64,000 nucleotides of DNA from Metridium senile (taxonomy: Eukaryota > Cnidaria > Anthozoa > Actiniaria > Metridiidae): the NCBI GenBank assembly GCA_949775045.1, contig OX459100.1:12704447-12768446 (forward strand), read 5' to 3'. Shown piece by piece: positions 25,822 to 37,262 of this stretch (position 1 is its first letter; the number at the start of each line of letters is the position of its first letter). Both the position numbers and the translations under genes were made by a program. The notes under the pieces are model-generated. The model worked only from the letters and a program-made list of their open reading frames with translations, was not told the origin of the DNA and searched no databases.

Positions 25822-26915
25822 TACCCTGGTTATCTAATTTTTTAACTCTTTTTAAAAGCCGCTAAGCGACAAACGAGCTACGAAGCAGCGAGTCGTCGTC
25901 TAAGCCTCTGGTAGGAAGCGCCGTGAATCACATTTCCAAGCTTAATTGAATTGTCGATCAAAGCAAAATGTTCCAATTAACTTTAACCAATCACAGATCC
26001 CCGTGGTGATTTTTTACTTAAGGGAGGGGACGTTAGTAGATAGTGTGCTTTACAATATCTGGGGGAGATACTCAAATAATTTTTTTGCATGCATACACGT
26101 GCCCAATGTAAATAAACATTCAGCCGCCCGAATGACAACCAGTAGTAAAAGTAATTTAAACTCGAAAGCTGGGGCTGGCAAACACAAACGAATATTCTCC
26201 TCGTTTGATGGCGCTTTGGTCAAGGTCATCTGCACTCAAACTTGTCGCTCGTAGGCCGTATCTTTCAAGTTCAAGTATGTGGGAGTCCACAAGCGATCGT
26301 AGTGGGCAAATCACAATGACGATTGCATTCCTTGGATATGGATAGCCTCGTAGAAACAACTGTCTGCAAAGATCTGGTAAAAGTTGAAAAATCAACGATT
26401 TTCCTTGGCCTGTAGGCAATATGGTGAACACGTCCTTCTTGTTTAACAAAGCAATAAGGGATGTCATTTGCTCTTCACATAAAGTCTCGATGTCTTTAAA
26501 TCGTTCTTCTAGAGCAACTGATAAAATACTATTAAAAACCTCTTCGATTATACAATGGGTCATTGAGAAATTTTTGCTGTAAGAACTAAAATTATCGATA
26601 ACTACTATGTGAAGATACGAAAACACTAACAACAGAGATTGTGCAATTCATACTTACCCCCCTACCCTTATTACAATAGAGTTTGACAAATCAAAAACAG
26701 GACTTAAAATCAGCCAATTGGTGCGCCAAAACAATTTTGCTCAATCTTTAATTCTATTGGCGCGGCCCGATCAATCAACTGCCACTTCCTACCAGAGGCC
26801 TAGACGACGACTCGCTGCTCCGCAGCTCGCTCTCCGCTCTGCGGTTCGAAATCGCCGCTTCGCGGCTCAAGAAAAGATAAGATAAGAGTTAGTCAAGCCT
26901 CTGGTGACCAGGGTA
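25822..26915. mobile_element. TIR element with captured helicase fragment
   Basis: The ends are taccctggt and accagggta, flanked by a perfect 9-bp direct repeat cattcttag (25813-25821 and 26916-26924). Subterminal inverted blocks follow (gcagcgagtcgtcgtctaag with tagacgacgactcgctgctc; ctctggtaggaag with cttcctaccagag). A 9-bp target duplication is typical of Mutator-like elements. It has no transposase, and its only coding-like content is a RecQ-type helicase piece. Confidence 0.8.
26156..26632 (-). pseudogene. RecQ-like helicase N-terminal fragment
   Basis: The 158-codon frame carries a Walker A motif (ILPTGQGKSLIFQLLP), a preceding Gln-containing motif (LCEEQMTSLIALLNKKDVF) and motif Ia (VICPLRSLVDSHI). 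It stops just after YSFVFASP, where a RecQ protein would enter the DEAH-proximal region. It therefore lacks the DEAH box, motifs III-VI and the RQC domain, and cannot be an active helicase. It lies entirely inside the 25822-26915 TIR element. RecQ-like fragments of this kind are numerous in coral and anemone genomes (general knowledge). Confidence 0.8.
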
Positions 26916-26924
26916 CATTCTTAG

Positions 26925-27365
26925 CCCATCTTTGGAAATGGGCATACTTGAACGATCTCTTATTTTATTACTTCTTGATGTCAAAGGAGAACTCAATCTT
27001 TAAGACATTCAATAGTGAGTTACAACTCAGTTGCCAAATTTTTTAGCCCATTTTTTGGAAATGGGCATATTAGTAATTGTGCCACTTCGTTATTTCCTCT
27101 TCATGTTGTATGAAGAACTCCATCTTTAAAACATTCAACTGTGATGTATCTGAACGCAAGTTGCCAAATCTCTTAGCCCATTTTTTGGAAATGGGCATAT
27201 TAGTAATTTTGCCACCTCGTTATTTCCTCTTCATGTTTTATGGAGAACTACATCTTAAGACATTCAATAGGTCGTAACTCAGTTGCCATATCTTTGAGCC
27301 CATTTTGGAAATGGGCATATTAGTAATTGTGCCACTTCGTTATTTCCACTACATGTTGTATATTT
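26925..27365. repeat. ~125-bp tandem repeat, ~3.6 copies
   Basis: Units contain ttagcccattttttggaaat, gggcatattagtaattgtgc and acttcgttatttcctcttca. They start near 26923, 27050, 27174 and 27296. Confidence 0.9.
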
Positions 27366-27380
27366 ATGAGCACTTCACAC

Positions 27381-28661
27381 TTAGGGACTGTCACTCCCTT
27401 CCACTGTTATGTCCAGCTCCAGATACCCGAGGTAAGGGATCTCAAGTCCATTGGCCCCCGTGAGGTTCAGCATCTTCCCGCTGCTTTGTACTTGACCACA
27501 TGTGGACTTGAGCTTCTGCTTATAGAAGTATTCCGTTACCAGGGTTACTGCAGAGCAGGTGTCTATCAGGCATTCTACCTCGATGCCTGCCATCTTTGCT
27601 TTTGTTGTGGGTGTTGCTCCTACAACACTAGTTGGAAGAGGTGAGCCACTGTCCTCCACCACTTGGCTCATGGTGAAGGGCGATAGTTTGACGCCGAACG
27701 GCCAGGTTTGTTTTGGTCCTGTGGCAGGCCCGAGTCCCCTTTGGCATCTTCATACAAAAGCGTGTAATGTGCCCCTCTTGTCCACAGTTGAAACACTCAG
27801 GCCGCCATGGTTTTGACTCCATGGCAGCCAAGAGCTTGTTGAGGGTCTCCTGCTGTTGGCCGAGCACTTTCTTCTGCTGCTCAACATGGCTGACGAGGGA
27901 CTGTTGCTGCTTTTTTAGCTCTTCCGCCAACACCCTCTGTCTGTGGACCAGGTCCTCGATCATCTTCTGGTTCTTGACGGGCCTGATCTCGCTACACACT
28001 GGGTCTTCTTCAGCAACCTCCACCTCGTGCACTCCCACTCTTCTCTGGGTCGGGCCGTCCTCCTCCAGGTAACAATGCACCTTCAAACGTACATCCTGGA
28101 AGTTTGAGTATGGGTGATCACGCTCCCATCGCTTGATGTCCTGACGCAGAGTAGGCTCTCATAGAGTCTCGGCAACGTGTAGTCTCTCTACCCGGGCAAA
28201 GAGGACCATCAGTGCATGGGAGAAGTCTTGTGCAGGTTCTGGGTCACCCTGAGGGCATGCGAAGAACTTCCGCATTGCCTGGGTTGGCGTGAGCTGCTCG
28301 CTAAACGTTTCTCTCAGGATCTTGAAAACTCCCTTGGGTTTGTTCCATTGGAGGGTCAGACGCAGTTTTACTTCGGCTTTTGCTACTCCCTCGAGGTGGG
28401 AAACCAAGGTGTCCACGGCCTATGGTGCTGCTAAACACGGATGGTTACACGGATGGCAGGAGACTGGGCACTGCTTGTGGATGGTGCTGTGCTGTCAGCT
28501 GCAGATGCAGAGTGCTGCTGTTCTTGCTGCTGCTGTAAGAGGGCCTCCATCTCTTTCAGTTTGTTTGTCAGGGCAGCAATTTGTTCCTCCACTTCGTGTT
28601 CCACCATCCTTGTTAGCCCATTCCTGTTTATACTTAATAAAGGTATCTTAGAATTTAACAC
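27381..28661 (-). pseudogene. LTR retrotransposon gag-protease, broken
   Basis: The minus strand reads through a coiled-coil N-terminus (EEQIAALTNKLKEMEALLQQ), a capsid-like part (LTLQWNKPKGVFKILRETF), a Gln-rich linker and a CCHC zinc knuckle (CFNCGQEGHITRFC). A retropepsin-like segment follows (VECLIDTCSAVTLV). The protease active-site triplet is DTC where DTG is expected. There is a stop/frame change at about 28420-28431 and an in-frame TGA at 28159. No reverse transcriptase or integrase follows: the element is cut off near 27370 by tandem repeats. The order of zinc knuckle then aspartic protease fits a Gypsy-type element. Confidence 0.85.
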
Positions 28662-28666
28662 TCAGA

Positions 28667-28683
28667 TCCCACTTCTGATACCA
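28667..28683 (-). other. Primer-binding site (initiator tRNA-Met type)
   Basis: The minus strand reads tggtatcagaagtggga three bases after the LTR end. The first ten bases match the 3' end complement of initiator tRNA-Met, the usual primer for many Gypsy elements. Confidence 0.75.
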
Positions 28684-28686
28684 AAA

Positions 28687-29148
28687 TGTAACAAGGCGAC
28701 TCGTGTGAGAACGAATGAGATTTGAGGATTCTTAGGCAATTTTATAAAAGAATAAAATCACAATTGATTACACATCAATAAACGGGAACGTCTAACATGT
28801 TACTCTTGATTATCCTTGAGAGTCCTTATTGAGTCCCAACTTGTCTTGTTGCTCGCTCTTACTATACTGAAAGCTCTACGTTCTGACTGGTATTTATATG
28901 GAAAAGTATGCTAAAAATAAGGTGATTCACTCCCTACAATGATGTAAAAGGAAAGGTGTGTTTGTAGTCAAATTGGATTAAGATCTGTGACTTAGATCCT
29001 GTGGCATTTAGGAAGGATGTTAACTCCCATGCAATACCTTACATTACTAAAATATTACTAGTAAAATATATAGTTTCTACTTCTACTAATGTTCAATAAT
29101 TAATAATATAAAAGTAACTCTAAAATGGGCCCTAGTGACCCTGTCACA
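28687..29148 (-). repeat. 5' LTR of the broken retrotransposon
   Basis: On the minus strand it starts TGTGACAGGGTCACTAGGG and ends gccttgttaca, immediately before the primer-binding site. It contains a TATA-like ccatataaatacc near 28890-28905. The matching 3' LTR is not in the window. The upstream target-duplication base set would begin with caagg at 29149, but cannot be confirmed without the other end. Confidence 0.75.
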
Positions 29149-29175
29149 CAAGGTTAAACTCCTTGGTATTTTTCG

Positions 29176-30350
29176 TCAATGGGATGAATTGTTTTGTTTC
29201 TGAGACGCAAAATCAAATTCCTCGGCAAACATATCAAGTTTTCTAGCTAGGCCAACAGTCTTACATTGATTCTCTTGGCTGATAGGGAATGGGAAAATTG
29301 GTGTTTTTGCATCAGCCAACTTAGGGAACTCAAGAGGAACTTTGGGAACAACAAGTACATACTTCTGTTGTGTCTTGGCCTTCATACCTCTGCCTTCATA
29401 ACTATCAATCTCTGTTTTGAGTTCCTCGGTTGTTGCAGTAACGAGTTCATCAGCAGGCATTGCGACATTTAAATATGCATCAAATCTAGTAGATCTCTGT
29501 CTTTGAAGGCCTCCAACTTTTGTTTGTGTCCTTGATTGCTTCCTGAAAGAAACAGTGTTAACAAAAAAGAAAATACATGTCACTAAGTACAACACATAAT
29601 AAAATAACAACATATTTAAAAACACAGTCTCTTTTCAAGCATGTCATAAATGCTGTATAGCTATATATTTTGATGTCCTTGTATTCCAGTGAGGACACAT
29701 CCATTTGTGGCTTTGAGGCTGTTTTGGCGTCCTGGAACAGATCTTCAAGGCCACTTATGTCTGCTATCCTGTAGCCTCTCACAGTAAAATCACACATCTT
29801 TTGTTGGGCTACCTCTTCTTGCTTTAGCTTGGACAGTCGGAGATGGTGCGACATTTGAAGTACAGACGACGTGTTCCTTGATGTATTATATGATAATACT
29901 AGCTGTTCCAAAATGTTCATTATTGTTGGGCAATAACTCTTGAGGCCTTGCAGCAGTTTCTTAAAAATCCCTGGATCAAGAATTTCAATCATATCAACAA
30001 CTTTACCACGTTCTCTTATACCAAGGTTGAACAAACTCTTTGTTTTACTGACTTCTTCCTTGATAGCAGACCTCTCTGAAATGGTCAGACGTCCTCCAAG
30101 TAACTTTCCTGTCTTAACAATGTGTTTGTATAGTTCAATAGTTTCATTTTGATTCTGCACAATTTTAGAAGTCACATCCATTTAATTCATTAAAAGACTC
30201 TCCATCCTGGTTATGTATTCCTCAAATTATTTGGTTGTGGCTTCAAGTTCACTGTGGGCATCTTCTTCACAGCTCTCAAGAGTTGTTGCGATTGATTGCT
30301 GCAGGCTGGAGTATATTGTTTGTAATTGGCAGGGATCATTGATGTCTAGA
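29176..30350 (-). pseudogene. Unrecognised two-exon gene with stops
   Basis: The upstream exon opens after a good acceptor (ttctttctag) near 30350 and reads DINDPCQLQTIYSSLQQSIA, then hits TAA after EATTK and again after MESLLMN. It then stays open from 30181 (MDVTSKIVQNQNETIELYKH). The last exon starts after tttctttcag at about 29541 and reads KQSRTQTKVGGLQRQRSTRF to a stop at 29176. I do not recognise the family. Two in-frame stops in otherwise well-kept coding sequence suggest a recent pseudogene or a wrong exon model. The LTR retrotransposon lies 28 bp downstream of its stop. Confidence 0.5.
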
Positions 30351-31129
30351 AAGAAAAAATATACATAATTACTATTACATTATTACTAAATTTCCATACA
30401 ATTTGTTTTTACTATGAGTTTCAAATTAGGTACAATCAATTTTACAATTAAACAAATGATAAAATAATAAAATATTTAACTCTATATCAAAATAAAGTAT
30501 GAATGATAATTTCACTTGTATAAACAAGGTAGATGTTTTCTGTGCAACAGTACTGAGTGGGGTCAAATATAAATTGAAATGATAGAAGAAAATTCTACAC
30601 AGGACAATCAAAATAATGCATTGTAAGAACTTTTTTGATATTGTGAAATGGAATTTATAACAGTAAAACACTTTATTTTTATTTGTGTTTTGCTCTTTGG
30701 AACCAGTCAATAAATATTAAGTATGAGACTGGGGTTTACATGTTGTTTTATTTTGTACCTGTATATGACAGCCTTGCTTTGCATGATTGATTACTGGAAT
30801 CTACTGGTTCATTGGTCGCTGGGAAATCAAAACATAATATTAAATTATTTATCCATTATCTATGATTTTAGTATTTACATGTACCTACATACAAGTCGTC
30901 GTGCGTGTTGAACATACATGCATTCATATACATACATACTTTATTAGGCTTTCCAAAACCTATTACATTAATAATAATCAATAATGAACTAAAATACAAG
31001 ATCTATAGAATATGAAAATCTAATTATAAAGTTTGTCTAATAATTTACACTTTGAAGTGCTTTTAAACTTCCTTAGCGAAGTTTAAAAACACTTTAAAGT
31101 GTAAATTATGGAACCACCAGCTTACATTG
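30351..31129. other. AT-rich spacer with small hairpin
   Basis: No gene is seen. A 70-bp hairpin at 31040-31109 pairs ataatttacactttgaagtg with cactttaaagtgtaaattat. Confidence 0.5.
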
Positions 31130-31866
31130 ATTAAGTGATTTAGTAATTTCAGCGACTTCGGACTTAAGCATCTTATTCTCGTTCACTTCCTTGCCTTGGA
31201 AGTTCAAAGATTGTCATCATGATCTTTGACAAGTTGTACAGTGTTTTTTTTCTGTATGTCCATAAGTATTAAATAGATTGTTTCAATTGAAGGCTCTTTA
31301 GGCCTTTCATCGTCCGTTCTCTAGTAGTTTTGCTCTGGTGAAGCTTCGGTAGAGGATGTTGACGACAGTTCCTCTCTTTGTCTTACTACTCCTTGGGTAT
31401 TACAACTCATTTGATATATTTGTATCTGTTTTGTGTTAGTATTTAAAACGTTTTCTGGCAAGGAAATGGGACATCTCGCAGGAGCTCTTGCAGCTACGTC
31501 TTATTGCTGCATGTCAACAAACTTCCTGATAGCTAACTGTCATGTTATAAACAGCAAATAATGTTCCAGTTGCCTTTCTATCCTCTGCATTTTTTTTTCT
31601 TAAAGTCTCTCTCAAGTATTTTAAGTTTGTCCCTGACAGACTCTTGACTTATGTTGAAGTGCAGATTTAACTTTAAGGCTTTCTGTAATGCTGTCGAAGC
31701 CCTCTTTCTCTGCTCCCATTTTTAAATTTCCACAATTTAAAAAGAATAATTTTTTTCCGAGCATTACATCTTTTTCTGAAGTCCATTTCATCTCATCAAT
31801 GGCGGCGAGAAACGTATCAAAGGCGGACTTCCATATTATGAGACTCGAATGTTTTATTATGTCCAA
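31130..31866 (-). pseudogene. SANT/Myb-like DNA-binding gene, degenerate
   Basis: The minus strand reads a SANT/Myb-like domain: WTSEKDVMLGKKLFFLNC, GAEKEGFDSITESL, then after a frameshift near 31655 SQESVRDKLKILERDFKKK. A further frame change gives NAEDRKATGTLFAVYNMTV. The layout (trihelix-like domain, 'VRDK' helix, charged tail) matches a cnidarian multicopy family often found near transposons (from memory). Several frame breaks make it non-functional. Confidence 0.6.
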
Positions 31867-32039
31867 TCAACAATCAAACTATTCTTGTTGTGAATAATGA
31901 AATCTTCGTTTTCAATATTCCAAGTTCAAATCGATTAATGGAAACAAATTTTGAAAACTAAACTCAATAATGAGTTCTACATGTTCACGATTCAGGTGTT
32001 TTGACTGTATGTACCATTTATATAAGAACCTCTAGCCTG

Positions 32040-32714
32040 CGTAGCGGCTCTCTAGGGGACTGGGGGAGAGAGAAAGGAAGGGAGAGCCTGCAATGATGAC
32101 CCCACATTCCGTGTATTTTACGTTCACCATATGAACGTAAAATTCCCATTGGCTTAGAGCCTGTTAATCAAATGGCGGTAAAATTCCCATTGGCTTAGAG
32201 CCTGTCAATCAAAGGATTTCATTGTTTAAGTAGAATTCCGATCATGCCTATTATAACTAGATAACGCCTTCGCGTTTCACACGATCGTGAGATTATTGTT
32301 GTTATTATTTGCATCGATCGTTTTAGTAGTTTATATACATATTTATTTCGATAGACATACTTCATTTCTTTCGATGGAGTTATTTCAGAAGTTTGTGAGA
32401 AGCTAGGAGGAGTAGTGCTTTAGAGAGAGCAGAAATTGGCGGCTGAGTCGTTGCTGGATCGAAGAGATATCCTGCTGTGGCCGTATTGCCCAATGGTTTT
32501 GGCAAAAGTCTCATTTTCCGTGTGTTTGAAGAAGCCATGGAAATATTACTTTAACATAATGTGTCCGTTTACACCGAATCTAAATATGGCGGACAGTCGC
32601 GAACGGCCTGGGTCGGGTTCATGGAGTCGAGGCTGCGAAGTCGTTGCGTTGCGAAGTTTCCCTGGCGGCTTTGTTATTACTATCGACAAATGTCAAAAAC
32701 TACTATGGAAATCG
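32040..32714. other. Upstream region of the SAP exon
   Basis: It contains a 36-bp direct duplication (aaaattcccattggcttaga) at about 32138 and 32183. An open frame from 32436 leads towards the SAP exon, but its protein is unconvincing and no start codon can be fixed. Confidence 0.4.
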
Positions 32715-32855
32715 ATCTTACAGAAGAAGACATCCCAGGAGTTAGTCTCAATGGAAGACAGCCTTGTTACTTAAGAATGAAGAGCTTCGTTTTTGGCTGA
32801 ATTGCCGTGGCGATTCATTAAAAGGCCTCAAATCGAAGGCACAGTTAGTAAAAAT
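32715..32855 (+). pseudogene. SAP-domain first exon of a SAP/SWIM gene
   Basis: The exon reads EIDLTEEDIPGVSLNGRQP and then, after a one-base frame change near 32763, NEELRFWLNCRGDSLKGLKS and KAQLVKM. This is a SAP (DNA-binding helix-extension-helix) motif at the start of a cnidarian SWIM-domain family. It ends at a consensus donor, GTGAGA, leaving two bases of a codon. The matching next exon lies on the opposite strand at 33556. Confidence 0.7.
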
Positions 32856-33000
32856 GTGAGAGATTTTCCTTCGTACACATAATGCTACACGTTCTGAACA
32901 GTCTGAAGCTTTTACTGATAAACTGAATTAAACTGAATCAAAAATCTATCATTTTAGATGTGAAGTTTATCATTTTACGAGTATAAGAAACATTAAGTGA

Positions 33001-33715
33001 AATAATCGTACTTCGATCGCTTCAAACGACGATCAAAAATGTGTGAACTCGCGCCGTTCGCTCGGAATGGAATGGTTACAGAAACCAACTCTCCCAGCAA
33101 CACAAGTGCAATTAGCATGAATCACCTCTCCTGATATGATAGAAAGAGCAAGTTTTATGCGGTGAGGTGGGTCGTTTTTTCTAAAGCTATGATGGCATTG
33201 TGCTTTAAAATAAAATCTATTCGTGTCACTGGCAGCTTGAATGTCTTTTAAGTACTCGTCATTCAAGAACGTTCTTGCTTTCCTGATACAAGTTGGCACT
33301 GAATGGCTTTTGTTTGGGTCAAGATGTTTCCCTGTCCTAAAAATGTGGCTGTTCATTTCAGCTCTCGTAAACAAAGGCATTCTTTGAAGGTCTTTAGCCC
33401 CATCCGTCTTTAGGATAGCATGGCGAAGCAGATGAGCCTGAACTGTCGTGAGGGCTGCTGTCTGATTGTTTTCGCTCTTTGCGCTTAGTGTAGATTTTAC
33501 TGGAGTCAGGATCAACAACTTCCTTATCTCTACCGGACTGGATATATTCCTCGACCCTGAAACAAAAATATATTCCTTATTCAAATATAATAGCACAAAT
33601 TATAATATTATAAGTTATCCGTTCTTTTCTAAGAATAAAACGTAAAAGTCGAGCGAACGGCGCGAGTTCACACATTTTTGATCGTCGTTTGAAGCGAACG
33701 ATAAGTACGATTATT
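33001..33715. repeat. Inverted segment bounded by 65-bp inverted repeats
   Basis: The left arm 33001-33063 (aataatcgtacttcgatcgc... ending gccgttcgctc) is inverted at 33651-33715 (gagcgaacggc... ending cgattatt). The enclosed ~590 bp contains the SWIM exon on the minus strand, whereas its partner exon is on the plus strand just to the left. Confidence 0.85.
33065..33556 (-). pseudogene. SWIM zinc-finger exon (inverted)
   Basis: After a consensus acceptor (tttgtttcag) the exon reads, in the phase needed by the SAP exon, VEEYIQSGRDKEVVDPDSSK and YTKRKERK. A frame change near 33420 then leads to QRMPLFTRAEMNSHI, FYFKAQCHHSFRKNDPPH and the SWIM motif CTCVAGRVGFCNH (CxC...CxH). SWIM fingers bind DNA or protein and occur in transposase-related families. 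The remaining C-terminal domains of the family are missing: the exon runs straight into the left inverted repeat. Confidence 0.7.
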
Positions 33716-33781
33716 CACCGATCTAACGTAGTCTAAATGGGCCAATCCCGCTTGTCTAAATTTAGACTGACGAGCACAGCC

Positions 33782-35610
33782 CTATCTGGATGGTCTTCCC
33801 TGCCTTTTCTCTAACTCTATTGCTCTTTTGCCTCTTTTGCCTTCTGTAAAAAAGTGCTGGCACATGTGCAGCTTGAAATTCATATCAGGAGGTAATGTAA
33901 GGTTCATGACCTCAACTTCTGTTTCTTCAAGAAGGTCACCTCCATCAACTGTACGAGCAGCAGCATCCCTCCCCACAATTTCTGATAAAACTATTTGGGC
34001 TTCTTTAGCATCAATATCATTTTGGTCAGGTATCCCCTCAAATGCATTAACAGGTTGTTCAGAGGTATTGATTTCTGGTGTACATAACTCTTTAAACAAA
34101 AACTTAATGTTGTCTGCATGTTTCATGATGCTTTGTATTTGTTTTGCACCATAAAAACATGCCTTTTAGTGCCATCCCTTCTGGCATCCCTTCTGCATAA
34201 AAATTATCTCTTTTCCATGGCACTTCAGCACACGGATGCCCCACAAGTTCACCTGGAAATTAATTCAAATTATATATAAATTATACTTTTTTTTAAATTA
34301 CAAAACAACTACATAATAATAAATACAAAACCTACAAATATAACATGAAATAAAATACTTATAATAAATTATTAATAGTTTTTTAAGTAATGTTATTTAG
34401 TATGTGTTGCACACAAATAACTGTTTATTTGTTTTATTGAAATATTTTTCAAGGGGTTTTTGTTAGGAAAGAGGGACAGTTTTATCTCAAACTATATATA
34501 TTCCAGTAGATATGTTTTTGCTTATTTTTGTTTATATTAATGTGCTTTATTAAGCTGAGTAGTTAATGGATAAAGGGTTACATTAGAATAAAGAAAAGGT
34601 GCTGTTATCCAAGAGGAATAAAATTAACAAAAGAATGATATAGATATCCACTAGTAAAAAAAAAACCTCACACTTTCTTAATCCCTGAAGAATTCCAATT
34701 TCCATGGACAAATAATAGATAAACCAGAATTATTAAATTAAACACACAAATTTTAACCATTTACACAAGGGAATTTATAAGAACATGAGTTATTTAATTT
34801 GTTATAAAGTTATTTGTTATAAAAAGTTTTTGTTAGAAAACTGAATATTAATAATGATCCTTCATATTTCTATACAATTCTAATTTGATTGGCTGCATGC
34901 CTCATTTCCATAGAATTAAATTAATTAACACAGTTTAAGATGTTTGCAGTCTTATAAATGTCTGATATTTTGCAATGTGCATAAATAATAATGTGCATTT
35001 ATTAACAAGTCTAAACAAGAACATACTGTATTTCTTTTTGAAGAGCTGTGTCAGATCCTTTTCTCTGTACTTTGTAAATCTTGGACATGCTAAAAAAGGT
35101 TAAGAACATATTTTTAAATACTTTAAAATTAATTGCTTATTGGTATATATGTAGCCAGCAATTAACTGTACATGTAGACTGAGATAAATGTCTCTGCATG
35201 CAAATTTTTAAATACAATAAACATGATTCAATATGTGGCAGCTGGGTGCTTTTATATTTTATATATTCCCATTAATATTTTGGATATTTTACCAAAGCAG
35301 GTGCAGATTTTAAATTTTCTTGGCATGCATGGATACCAGCAATATGTCCCACCCCTATATGGTTGAAACAGTTGCCTCGATGTCCAATCTTTCATTCCAG
35401 AATTATTGAATTAATATACTCCATGCGATTATTATGTCATTGTATATAAAATATTGCATAGTTACCAAAGTATTCTCTAAACTTCAGCTCAACATCAGAA
35501 TTTTCTTCCAAAAATCCCTGACCTTGGTTTGATCCCAATTGGCAAATCTCTTTGGAGGGCAGAAGTAGTAAACCAACAATATCACAGCCCATTTGCTCTA
35601 GAAACTTTAC
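33782..35610 (-). CDS. Unrecognised multi-exon gene (partial)
   Basis: Three exons with good splice signals: 35610-35466 (VKFLEQMGCDIVGLLLLPSK to KFREYFG), 35089-35027 (CPRFTKYREKDLTQLFKKKY) and 34252-33782 (ELVGHPCAEVPWKRDNFYAE to a stop). Phases agree across both introns. The last exon needs a one-base frame change near 34165 to continue into the open frame that ends KRQGRPSR, so the copy is probably broken. I do not recognise the family. The first acceptor seen lies only 12-16 bp from the end of the 5.8-kb transposon at 35626, which therefore sits in its upstream intron. Any 5' exon would lie beyond 41410; an ATG-started frame at 42096-41902 is a weak candidate. Confidence 0.45.
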
Positions 35611-35625
35611 CTAGTGATATATTTA

Positions 35626-35958
35626 CGGAAGCCCAGTAGGCTCAACACAAATAAAATTATATTGAAGCAAATAAAAAAAGGAACACATACAACAAAAAAA
35701 CTAACTGCAAAAAAAACCCACACACACGCAAACTAAAAAAAATTGCAACAAATAAAAAAATGATATAAGCCCAGAAGGCTCAACACAAATAAAAATAAAT
35801 GTATTGCACCGTAAAAATATTTTACAAAAATAAAGATAAATCCAGCAATCAAAAAAGAAACCTTGCTACACAAATGTAGTTACTCGCAATAAAAAAAAAA
35901 AATAATAATAAAACATAGTCCACAAAGAAAAAAACATTACACGCAAACAAACAAAAAT
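35626..35958. repeat. Left terminal inverted repeat
   Basis: It pairs with 41074-41408 with scattered mismatches. Within each arm the block agcccag(a/t)aggctcaacac followed by aaataaa occurs twice, about 140 bp apart, so the arms carry a subterminal duplication that may be transposase-binding sites (inference). Confidence 0.9.
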
Positions 35959-36028
35959 TGCTCGCAACGACAAAGAAGTCTGGGTACAAGACACAAAGAC
36001 CGCTGACTCCGTGCAGTTTGAGCTCAAA

Positions 36029-37262
36029 ATGGCGGACAGTGCTTTGCGTACGATAATTGAATATTATTTTCACCTTGGGTATGAAAACAGGGTTATTATT
36101 GATTTTTTACGTGAGCAACATGGCACAGTAATAAGTTTGGCAACTTTAAAACGAAGGCTAAGGGAATATGGTCTGCAAAGAGGGGGAAATTCCATTTACA
36201 ATAATCAACTGAAGAATTTGATTCAACGTATCAGTTCAGGTCCTGGGGAGCTTCTAGGATATAGAGCTGTTTGGCATTCATTTCGAGTGCAATACCATGT
36301 ACATGTTCCAAGACAGCGTGTTGCCGAAATTTTGCGCGAGTTGAATCCTCAAGCCACTCAGCAAAGAGCAAGCAGGAGGCTAATAAGGCGAAGATATTCA
36401 ATTTCTGGACCAAATTTTTGCTGGCATATCGATGGTAAGCTTATTTATTATTATAAATTAAAAAATTATTAATTATTATTTTAATGTATGTTATGTGTTT
36501 TTATTTGAAGGTTATGATAAGCTTAAACCGTTCGGATTCCCAATACACGGGGCAATTGATGGGTACAGCCGGAAAATCCTTTGGCTTAAACTGGCCAGGT
36601 CTAACAACAAACCAGAAGTCATTGGTAATTATTTTCTTGGCTATGTTAGAGAATGTTCTGGATGTCCTATTCTTGTACGAACAGACTGTGGCACAGAAAA
36701 TGGAATTGTGGCTGCTATGCAATCATATTTCAGACAAGAGAGTACTGATGAATTTGCTGGTGAAAAATCACATAGATATGGGACATCACCAGCAAATCAA
36801 AGGATTGAATGTTGGTGGTCATCTCTAAGACGAGGAAGGACATCATGGTGGATAAATCATTTTAATAGCATGACAAATAGTGGAGTATTGAATAAGGGCA
36901 ATGAACAACATATGGAATGCCTGTGGTTTTGTTATCAACACTTACTTGAAGAAGAACTGAGCAATGTGAAACATCACTGGAACAGCCACCGAATACGTCC
37001 ATCAAGGTATGGTACTGTACCTGGGATACCAAATGTTCTTTATCACTTACCTCATCGTTCTCGTGGCATTGATTGCAAGGTAGCCATCCAAGCTGACAAG
37101 ATAAATGCAATGGAGAGATATGTACAAGATGATGATGGTGGTGCATCTTTGTATCAAGAGTATTTTGATTATGTTATGCAAAATGAGATGCTTCAATATC
37201 CAAGCACACCTGATGAAGCATTCAATCTCTTCAAAACCTTAATAGTTGTTGCAGAAAGGTGA
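36029..37262 (+). CDS. Integrase-core (DDE) transposase
   Basis: Two exons, 36029-36434 and 36511-37262, join in phase (GAT G|GT) to give 385 aa. The start is the ATG of MADSALRTIIEYYF; an upstream GTG is not used in eukaryotes. The N-terminus looks like a helix-turn-helix (FLREQHGTVISLATLKRRLR, about residues 26-45). The catalytic core is retroviral-integrase-like with an Asp in CWHIDGYDKL, an Asp in RTDCGTENG and a Glu in NQRIECWWSSLRR, a complete DDE set. The C-terminus (WNSHRIRPSRYGTVPGIPNV) is conserved in a family annotated as 'integrase core domain' in fish and cnidarians, perhaps the IS3EU group (uncertain). No frame break is seen, so it may still be active. Confidence 0.88.

Noticed and set aside
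27559..28725. Several plus-strand frames of 70-120 codons
   Set aside because: Antisense of the gag-protease coding sequence.
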